A stretch of DNA of 5,974 nucleotides from Oscillospiraceae bacterium (GTDB taxonomy: Bacteria > Bacillota > Clostridia > Saccharofermentanales > Saccharofermentanaceae), in NCBI GenBank assembly GCA_902782985.1, contig CACZPC010000014.1, forward strand, positions 1 through 5,974, read 5' to 3'. The notes under the pieces were generated by a model, which was not told the DNA's origin, searched no databases, and saw nothing but the letters and a program-made list of their open reading frames with translations. Position 1 is the stretch's first letter. Every line of letters starts with the position of its first letter. A program made the position numbers and the translations under genes. Positions 1 to 4,685 of the stretch are shown here, one piece after another.

Positions 1-66
1 ATCTGTGTCTGACGGATCCGTACTCTGCCGTGACACACATGCAACCTCCGACTCGGATATTACGTC

Positions 67-75
67 TGATATAGT
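67..75 (+). promoter_or_regulatory. Candidate extended -10 promoter of the first membrane protein gene
   Basis: TGATATAGT fits the extended -10 pattern TGnTATAAT with one mismatch (TG at 67-68, TATAGT at 70-75). No convincing -35 lies 16-18 bp upstream, which extended -10 promoters can tolerate. Transcription would start near 82, giving a leader of about 50 nt. The identical 9-mer precedes the response regulator gene at 1880-1888. This is a pattern match only. Confidence 0.35.
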
Positions 76-89
76 GCATAGAGATGGAA

Positions 90-117
90 TGTGATCAAAA
101 GGGCAATACAGATCACA
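90..117 (+). promoter_or_regulatory. Inverted repeat abutting the ribosome binding site
   Basis: TGTGATC (90-96) and GATCACA (111-117) are perfect 7-bp inverted arms separated by 14 bp, ending one base before the AAGGGGG ribosome binding site of the gene at 131. It could be an operator for a dimeric repressor or a weak leader hairpin next to the Shine-Dalgarno. A chance repeat cannot be excluded at this length. Confidence 0.25.
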
Positions 118-130
118 GAAGGGGGTAAAT

Positions 131-823
131 ATGTTATTTGAAAATCCTATAAGCAAAGAAGAAGCACACAAAGCTACCATTGAAAGAGCCGGCATTATGG
201 GCTCGGCACTGAATGCTATCTTCTACCTGAAGATAGCCAATGTGATACTTACGCCGATCCGCGCGATCACACTCATGACAGCCGCATATGCTGTCGGAGG
301 TTCTTTATTTCAAAATTCAGGGTCGGTGCTCAATAATGTCCTATCGATTACCGGTATCATCATCGCCCTGGCGATCGGAGTGCTTTTTATCATAATGGGA
401 AAACATTATAATGATCTGACTGTTGCAGGTGCGTGCTTCATAGCCGCGACATTATGTCAGGCAGCCCATTCGAGAATAACATTAATACTTTACATCATTG
501 CGGCAGTAATCTATTCCATCAAATACACTTCGGCAATGAGCGAAAGCCTCGCCGGCATAAGCAATTCCTGTTCCAAAGGATGGGACATGCTTCTGACGGC
601 ATATAAAATCATCTATATAAGCATGCTGGTTTGTGCCTTTCTTATCTTTCTGCCGCCTTTAAGGATCATCGTTCTTCTGATTGCAATATTGGCAGTTGTA
701 GCATCTTTTGCATTTGCGATTTACGAACTCTTCTTACTGAAGGTGTCCGCCAACAGCATGATCAGATACGGACGCCAGAGGTTCTCACCGAATAATCTTT
801 CAAAGGTCGACGGGGCATCATAA
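131..823 (+). CDS. Unrecognised multipass membrane protein
   Basis: I do not recognise this 230-residue protein and assign no function. It has about six hydrophobic segments, roughly at residues 33-58, 70-90, 97-112, 115-131, 157-175 and 177-203, so it should be an integral cytoplasmic-membrane protein. The first 30 residues are charged and have no signal-peptide cleavage site. A polar loop of about 25 residues (131-156) separates segments 4 and 5. The C-terminal tail (204-230) is basic and polar, with several Arg and Lys, and by the positive-inside rule is probably cytoplasmic. The start is supported by AAGGGGG at 119-125, five bases before the ATG. A strong terminator follows within 31 bp, so it appears to be transcribed separately from the genes downstream. 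No catalytic or transporter motif was seen. It could be a small transport or envelope-stress protein, but nothing in the sequence decides this. Confidence 0.8.
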   Translation: MLFENPISKEEAHKATIERAGIMGSALNAIFYLKIANVILTPIRAITLMTAAYAVGGSLFQNSGSVLNNVLSITGIIIALAIGVLFIIMGKHYNDLTVAGACFIAATLCQAAHSRITLILYIIAAVIYSIKYTSAMSESLAGISNSCSKGWDMLLTAYKIIYISMLVCAFLIFLPPLRIIVLLIAILAVVASFAFAIYELFLLKVSANSMIRYGRQRFSPNNLSKVDGAS

Positions 824-853
824 GCTCAGTGATCACAAAGTCAGTATATTCCC

Positions 854-890
854 AAAGTCGTTTTTCCACGGAAAAACGACTTTTTTATTT
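854..890 (+). terminator. Strong intrinsic terminator after the first gene
   Basis: A perfect 13-bp stem (854-866 with 871-883, core AGTCGTTTTTC/GAAAAACGACT) closed by a CACG tetraloop runs straight into a T-rich tail (TTTTTTATTT, 881-890). It lies 31 bp after the stop codon of the upstream gene. It separates that gene from the DUF975 gene, so the repeats and promoter just after it belong to a new transcription unit. Confidence 0.93.
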
Positions 891-892
891 AC

Positions 893-932
893 GTTAAGGT
901 AACGTTAAGGTTCAAGGATTTGTCCGTTAAGG
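893..932 (+). promoter_or_regulatory. Three GTTAAGG direct repeats, candidate OmpR-family operator
   Basis: GTTAAGG occurs at 893-899, 904-910 and 926-932. The start-to-start distances are exactly 11 and 22 bp, one and two helical turns, so all three face the same side of the DNA. The first pair reads GTTAAG-N5-GTTAAG, the layout of the CiaR box of streptococci (NTTAAG-n5-WTTAAG), differing in the W position. Tandem direct repeats at this spacing are how OmpR/PhoB-type winged-helix regulators usually bind. The response regulator encoded at 1945-2631 belongs to that family and is the natural candidate. The first two repeats lie just upstream of the putative -35 and the third lies in the -35/-10 spacer, so either activation or repression is possible. 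Confidence 0.65.
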
Positions 933-947
933 ATACATCCGTAGAAT
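920..947 (+). promoter_or_regulatory. Candidate sigma-A promoter of the DUF975 gene
   Basis: TTGTCC (920-925; 4 of 6 to TTGACA) and TAGAAT (942-947; 5 of 6 to TATAAT) are 16 bp apart, with the third GTTAAGG repeat in the spacer. Transcription would start near 954, leaving a leader of about 40 nt. The weak -35 together with upstream repeats fits a promoter that needs a regulator, but this is pattern matching only. Confidence 0.45.
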
Positions 948-992
948 GAACTCATAAAACAAAACACGGCATCTCAAAAGGAGGTATTCAAT

Positions 993-1853
993 ATGTGGAA
1001 TAGGAAAGATGTTAAAGCAAAAGGACTGGCAGCATTCAAGGCTAATTACTGGAAGTGTGTAGCAACAGCATTGCTTATTGCGGTCATCGCAGGCGGCAGC
1101 GGAGCATACAGCGGCGGCACGAGCGGAGGCTTTAATCCCGCAATGATGAGAAACAATCACGAGATAATCGAGACGACGGATATGGACGAAGACGAGATCG
1201 CCGCTCTCGAAGAAGCAGAAGAGGTTGAAGAGACAGACGAGGGCTTGAGCGTCACGATCGGCAGTGAACTTGATGATCTCAATACAGCTTCTGACAGTGA
1301 AGAGATCCCTCCTATCGCATTTGTAATGCTTTCGGCACTCATCGGAATCATCGTCATCGTAGCATCCGCTATCGGAGTAGTCATTAAGGTATTCATCGCC
1401 AATCCCTTAAAGCTCGGATGCGACAGATTCTTCAGAAGGAATCTTGAAGAGCCCGCTCAGCTTGAAAATATCGTTTTTGCTTTTAAGTCACACTACAAGA
1501 ACGTAACCAAGATCATGTTCCTTCAGGATCTTTATATCTTCCTCTGGAGCCTTCTCTTCGTCATTCCCGGTATCGTTAAGACATATGAATACAGAATGGT
1601 ATCCTATCTTCTTACCGAGGATCCGACAATGAGCGCTGAAGCTGCTTTCGCAGAGAGCAAGAGACTTATGAACGGCAACAAGTGGAAAGCATTTGTCCTC
1701 GATCTTTCATTCATCGGCTGGAAGCTTCTTTCACTCCTCACATGCGGAGTCCTGGACATCTTCTTCGTTACACCTTACATCGCATCAACTGATGCAGCCC
1801 TTTACGAGGCTATCAAGTACGGTACGACGACAACAGTTCCCGCAGAGGCATGA
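993..1853 (+). CDS. DUF975 family integral membrane protein with acidic insert
   Basis: This 286-residue protein carries hallmarks of the DUF975 family: the N-terminal W-x-R-K-x-x-K...NYW element (residues 2-20), NPLKLGCDRFF (137-147), LWSLLFVIPGIVKTYEYRMV (184-203), the acidic EDP turn (209-211) with AESKRLMNGNKWKAF (220-234), LDLSFIGWKLLS (236-247) and a PY...A..Y C-terminus. The family is membrane-bound and functionally uncharacterised. Hydrophobic segments lie near 21-36, 108-135, 175-195 and 234-260. Between the first two is a segment (54-107) with 21 Asp/Glu among residues 57-104 and no Lys or Arg, which makes the protein longer than typical members. The start is fixed by a near-perfect AAAGGAGGT (977-985) seven bases before the ATG. 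It appears to have its own promoter with OmpR-type direct repeats, and it precedes a two-component operon, suggesting an envelope-stress output. The family call is firm; the role is unknown. Confidence 0.92.
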   Translation: MWNRKDVKAKGLAAFKANYWKCVATALLIAVIAGGSGAYSGGTSGGFNPAMMRNNHEIIETTDMDEDEIAALEEAEEVEETDEGLSVTIGSELDDLNTASDSEEIPPIAFVMLSALIGIIVIVASAIGVVIKVFIANPLKLGCDRFFRRNLEEPAQLENIVFAFKSHYKNVTKIMFLQDLYIFLWSLLFVIPGIVKTYEYRMVSYLLTEDPTMSAEAAFAESKRLMNGNKWKAFVLDLSFIGWKLLSLLTCGVLDIFFVTPYIASTDAALYEAIKYGTTTTVPAEA

Positions 1854-1879
1854 TGATACATCGCACGGATAAGAGATTA

Positions 1880-1888
1880 TGATATAGT
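1880..1888 (+). promoter_or_regulatory. Candidate extended -10 promoter of the two-component operon
   Basis: TGATATAGT (TG at 1880-1881, TATAGT at 1883-1888) fits an extended -10 element with one mismatch and is identical to the 9-mer at 67-75. The -35 region is poor. Transcription would begin near 1895, almost at the base of the hairpin at 1897-1918, giving a leader of about 50 nt ahead of the response regulator start. Confidence 0.4.
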
Positions 1889-1896
1889 AAGGATGA

Positions 1897-1918
1897 CCGG
1901 CGAAGGAAACTTCGCCGG
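1897..1918 (+). promoter_or_regulatory. GNRA-capped hairpin: leader structure or weak terminator
   Basis: CCGGCGAAG (1897-1905) and CTTCGCCGG (1910-1918) form a perfect 9-bp, GC-rich stem with a GAAA tetraloop. It is followed by ATATTCCTGTTTAAT, which has no proper U-tract, so as a terminator of the DUF975 transcript it would be imperfect. If the extended -10 at 1880-1888 is used, the hairpin sits at the very 5' end of the operon mRNA, where such stems often protect transcripts from decay. Either role, or both, is possible. Confidence 0.55.
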
Positions 1919-1944
1919 ATATTCCTGTTTAATAGGAGAATTTG

Positions 1945-2631
1945 ATGAAAAGCACCATATTGATCGCAGATGACGAGATGGAGATCAGGGATCTCTTAAG
2001 ACTTTATCTTGAGAATGAAAACTATAATATCATCGAGGCCGCCGACGGCATCGAGACACTGAAGCTCATAAAAGAGAAGAAACCCGATCTTTGCCTGCTG
2101 GACATAATGATGCCGGGCAGGGACGGTCTTTCGGTCATGAAAGAAATACGAAAGGATTCAAATATCCCGATCATTATCCTTTCGGCAAGAACATCGGATG
2201 CAGAACGCATCATAGGACTGGATCTGGGGGCAGATGACTACATCCCCAAGCCCTTTAACCCTCTTGAAGTAGCAGCAAGAGTCAGATCCAATCTCAGGCG
2301 TTACTACAACCTCGGATCAGGCAAGAGCGAGTCTGAGATCCTTACCGTTAAGGATCTGGTACTTGATACCGACTCCTGCCTTCTTACGAGGAACGGCACA
2401 CCGATAGAGCTTACTTCGGTGGAATACAGGATAATGGAACTGTTCATGAGGCATCCCGGTAAGGTATTCACCAAACAGCAGATCTACGAATACGGCTGGG
2501 AAGAGGATTTCGTTGTAGCAGATAATAATATCATGGTATCTATAAGTAAACTCAGGAATAAACTCGATGAAGATCCTTCAAAGTACATCAAGACATTAAG
2601 AGGATTAGGATACAGGATAGATAAGCAGTGA
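1945..2631 (+). CDS. OmpR/VanR-type response regulator
   Basis: This is a 228-residue, two-domain transcription factor of full family length. The receiver domain (about 3-118) has the acidic pocket D9-D10, phosphoacceptor D53 in LLDIMMPG, S80 at the Ser/Thr switch position, Y99 as the aromatic switch residue and K102 in the DDYIPKPF motif, so it should be phosphorylatable. The C-terminal winged-helix DNA-binding domain (about 131-226) shows the family elements ELTSVEYRIMELF, the DNNIMVSISKLRNKL recognition-helix region and the KYIKTLRGLGYRI wing. ATG at 1945 is preferred over the in-frame TTG at 1942 because the AGGAG at 1934-1938 then sits six bases away. Its stop overlaps the kinase start by 4 bp (GTGA), which makes that kinase its partner. 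A likely target is the GTTAAGG repeat block at 893-932. Its closest style is VanR; the signal and regulon are unknown. Confidence 0.96.
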   Translation: MKSTILIADDEMEIRDLLRLYLENENYNIIEAADGIETLKLIKEKKPDLCLLDIMMPGRDGLSVMKEIRKDSNIPIIILSARTSDAERIIGLDLGADDYIPKPFNPLEVAARVRSNLRRYYNLGSGKSESEILTVKDLVLDTDSCLLTRNGTPIELTSVEYRIMELFMRHPGKVFTKQQIYEYGWEEDFVVADNNIMVSISKLRNKLDEDPSKYIKTLRGLGYRIDKQ

Positions 2632-3839
2632 CAGAAGAGACCAGGCTTTCCAGATTTATATTAAGAAGATTTTTAATAACGCTCATTATTGTAGGAGCGA
2701 CAGAATTTATACTGTCCTCATTTATCAACCACACGCTCCTCCCTGTCATGTCCGATGTATTCTTCCCGAGTATCAAGGACAGCAATATACTCTCTGCAGG
2801 TAACATCATCATAATCGTTTTACTTATGTTGCTTTACTTCACGGCGCAGATAACAAATAAGCTTTTCCCCGGATCATCCGGCTACATCATTACATTTGTA
2901 AATAAGAGATTAGATGCCATAAGCAGTGCTTCGGGAAATCGTGAGGCGATAATCTCCGACAGCATATTCGCATCCATGTCAGGCAAAGAAGTATTATTCC
3001 TTTGCCTCACCTTGATCGCCATAGTGATCCTGACACTGATCCCGATAGCCGTCGGAGCCCTTATATTTTCCGGACAGGTCACACGGGAATTCAGACATCT
3101 TGACTCACTGCGTGCCGCCGAGCAGAAAGAAAACGAGCGAAAGAGATATCTCATGATCTCCGATATCGCACATGACCTTAAGACCCCCATGACTACGGTG
3201 TCAGGATATGCAAGAGCATTATCCGACGGCATGGTAAGGCCCGAAAAGCAGAAAGATTACCTTGATGCCATCACTGCAAAATCCGAAAGGATGAATGACA
3301 TCATACAGATGCTGTTCAATTATTCTCGTCTCGACAGCGACGGCTTCGAACTCGTAAAAAAGCATCAGGACATCTGCGAGATAGTAAGAGAATGTGTTGC
3401 GGCTTCTTACTCTGATATAGAAGCCGCAGGTGATGAAATAGAGATCGACATCCCCGAAAACATCCTGACGGTCTGCACCGACAAGATGCAGATCTCAAGA
3501 GTGATAACCAATCTGCTGACAAATGCCGTTAAGCATAATGATAAAGGAATCAGTATACTGGTCAGGATTGCGGACGAATCCGATCTTATACGTATTTTTG
3601 TAGCGGATTCCGGTGCACAGATAGACAAACAACTTGCTCATAACATCTTCGAACCTTTTGTAATGGGAGATGATTCCCGTTCCAGCAAGGGCGGTTCCGG
3701 ACTCGGCCTTTCCATAGCACGTAAAGTAGTCGAAATGCACGGCTGGACGATCAAGCTCGCCCAAAATCCCGAGATCGCCAGATACGGGCTTCCGCATAAA
3801 TACAACAAAACATTTGTAATATCTATCCCAGTGGAGTAG
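2628..3839 (+). CDS. Membrane sensor histidine kinase
   Basis: This 403-residue kinase is the presumed partner of the response regulator and begins with a GTG inside that gene's stop (GTGA overlap), implying translational coupling. GTG is chosen because a later start would lose the first membrane segment. Hydrophobic stretches lie at about 14-33, 57-75 and 121-148. The HisKA dimerisation domain (about 172-236) has phosphoacceptor H182 in SDIAHDLKTPMT, with E/D-type neighbour D183. The ATP-binding domain (about 283-402) has the N box with N295 and N299, the G1 box DSG (327-329), the F box FEPF (341-344) and the G2 box GGSGLGLSIA (355-364). All catalytic boxes look intact. Only about 34 residues separate the last membrane segment from H182, too few for a full HAMP domain. 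The extracytoplasmic part is short, so it may sense something in or at the membrane, as cell-envelope-stress kinases do; that is an inference. Confidence 0.95.
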   Translation: MTEETRLSRFILRRFLITLIIVGATEFILSSFINHTLLPVMSDVFFPSIKDSNILSAGNIIIIVLLMLLYFTAQITNKLFPGSSGYIITFVNKRLDAISSASGNREAIISDSIFASMSGKEVLFLCLTLIAIVILTLIPIAVGALIFSGQVTREFRHLDSLRAAEQKENERKRYLMISDIAHDLKTPMTTVSGYARALSDGMVRPEKQKDYLDAITAKSERMNDIIQMLFNYSRLDSDGFELVKKHQDICEIVRECVAASYSDIEAAGDEIEIDIPENILTVCTDKMQISRVITNLLTNAVKHNDKGISILVRIADESDLIRIFVADSGAQIDKQLAHNIFEPFVMGDDSRSSKGGSGLGLSIARKVVEMHGWTIKLAQNPEIARYGLPHKYNKTFVISIPVE

Positions 3840-3847
3840 GTCTGCAT

Positions 3848-4468
3848 ATGCTAATAGAAGAAACTGTTAAAGGTCATGATATAAAACTGGATACCGGCAA
3901 CTACTATTTTTCCCCTTCGGGTATCGATAAAGGGACTGCTTTCATGCTGTCAAATGTATCGGTCTCACCTGATGATAAGGTCCTCGACCTCGGATGCGGT
4001 TACGGTATAGTAGGCATCTGCCTTTATATGGAAGGCTGCAGGGATATAGTCATGTGTGACATTTCCGATGAAGCAACAGCTCTGTCTTCCGCCAATCTGA
4101 TACTCAACAACATCGAAGGAGTCCGCGTCTTTCAAAGTGACGGTCTTAAGGAAATACCGGACGATGATTTCACACTTATATTGTCAAATCCGCCCTACCA
4201 CACGGATTTCTCCGTCGCTAAGGAATTTATAGAAGACGGGTTCAAAAAACTCCGGATCGGCGGCAGGATGATCATGGTAACCAAACGCCTCGACTGGTAT
4301 AAGAATAAGCTTTCTTCCGTATTCGGCGGAGTAAAGATCATTCAGCAGGACGGCTATTACGTCTTCATTTCGGAAAAAAGATCCGACAGGTTTGCGCCCA
4401 AAAAGAAGAAAGACAAGAATAATCTCTCCAGAAAACTTCAAAGGAAACAGCGTCGTACGGATCGCTGA
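3848..4468 (+). CDS. RsmC-like class I SAM-dependent methyltransferase
   Basis: This 206-residue protein has the Rossmann-fold methyltransferase signatures: motif I VLDLGCGYG (45-53), an acidic residue D71 at the end of the second strand (MCDIS), and catalytic motif IV NPPYH (114-118). The run LDTGNYYFSPSGIDKGT (14-30) matches the F-S-x-x-G-I-D-x-G-T entry of RsmC/YbxB-type small methyltransferases, whose characterised members methylate a guanine N2 of 16S rRNA. The NPPY(H/F) motif indicates an amino-group nitrogen of a base as acceptor. It lacks the N-terminal duplicated domain of gamma-proteobacterial RsmC, as single-domain Gram-positive homologues do. The C-terminal tail (about 178-206) is very rich in Lys and Arg and could bind RNA. 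The gene begins 8 bp after the kinase stop with GGAG at 3833-3836 inside the kinase gene, so it belongs to the operon. The exact substrate cannot be told from sequence; a tRNA target is the alternative. Confidence 0.87.
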   Translation: MLIEETVKGHDIKLDTGNYYFSPSGIDKGTAFMLSNVSVSPDDKVLDLGCGYGIVGICLYMEGCRDIVMCDISDEATALSSANLILNNIEGVRVFQSDGLKEIPDDDFTLILSNPPYHTDFSVAKEFIEDGFKKLRIGGRMIMVTKRLDWYKNKLSSVFGGVKIIQQDGYYVFISEKRSDRFAPKKKKDKNNLSRKLQRKQRRTDR

Positions 4469-4471
4469 CTA

Positions 4472-4488
4472 CACCCGGTCATCGGGTG
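4472..4488 (+). promoter_or_regulatory. Small hairpin just after the methyltransferase stop
   Basis: CACCCG (4472-4477) pairs with CGGGTG (4483-4488) around a five-base loop (GTCAT), four bases after the stop codon. No U-tract follows, so it is not a terminator by itself. Its 3' arm is part of TCATCGGGTGAA (4479-4490), which is also perfectly complementary over 12 bases to TTCACCCGATGA (4532-4543) in the next hairpin, so the two structures compete. Confidence 0.5.
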
Positions 4489-4526
4489 AAATACTACTCT
4501 CCCGGTATAACAGTTGTTGAGGATCA

Positions 4527-4562
4527 AGCACTTCACCCGATGAGGTGCTCTTTGTTATTATT
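4527..4562 (+). terminator. Terminator-like hairpin ending the two-component operon
   Basis: AGCACTTCA (4527-4535) pairs with TGAGGTGCT (4541-4549) in a 9-bp stem that includes one G-T wobble, around a CCCGA loop. The U-rich CTCTTTGTTATTATT follows. It lies about 60 bp after the methyltransferase stop and is the best candidate for the end of the operon transcript. Its 5' arm and loop overlap the segment complementary to 4479-4490, so folding may be conditional. Confidence 0.6.
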
Positions 4563-4606
4563 CAAAAACCCGATACAAAAGATCAATTCATTCCGATTGC
4601 CCGACA

Positions 4607-4635
4607 TTGATAAAAATACAAGTATTCTATAAAAT
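4607..4635 (+). promoter_or_regulatory. Sigma-A-type promoter of the surface protein gene
   Basis: TTGATA (4607-4612; 5 of 6 to TTGACA) and TAAAAT (4630-4635; 5 of 6 to TATAAT) are 17 bp apart in a markedly AT-rich stretch. TATAAA at 4628-4633 is an alternative -10 with a 15-bp spacer. Transcription would start near 4642, giving a leader of about 44 nt before the ATG at 4686. The AT-rich 4636-4670 segment shows no clear secondary structure. Confidence 0.6.
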
Positions 4636-4685
4636 GTTTTTCGTATTCTTAAATTATATTTATTTTTAGTTAGGAGCGATGGGAA

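Noticed and set aside
2..94. Open frame entering from the left edge and ending with TGA at 92-94 (about 30 residues), possibly the tail of an upstream gene.
   Set aside because: A second frame is also open to 74, codon choice is not decisive, no family motif is visible, and the extended -10 candidate lies inside it. Not enough to call a partial gene.
1157..1402. Antisense Ser/Thr/Met-rich open frame opposite the DUF975 gene.
   Set aside because: It is the complement of the acidic GAN-codon-rich segment; no ribosome binding site and no family resemblance.
1886..1894. AGTAAGGAT after the second extended -10, resembling GTTAAGG and suggesting autoregulation.
   Set aside because: Two mismatches and no tandem partner in phase, so there is no support for an autoregulatory site.
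1942..1944. In-frame TTG as an alternative start of the response regulator.
   Set aside because: The ATG at 1945 gives better Shine-Dalgarno spacing (6 versus 3 bases) and a normal family N-terminus.
2345..2354. CCGTTAAGGAT inside the response regulator gene, identical to the third operator repeat.
   Set aside because: Single copy within a coding region, with no second half-site at 11 or 22 bp; treated as chance.
4679..4681. ATG seven bases upstream of the chosen start of the surface protein.
   Set aside because: It is in another frame and would lose the signal peptide.
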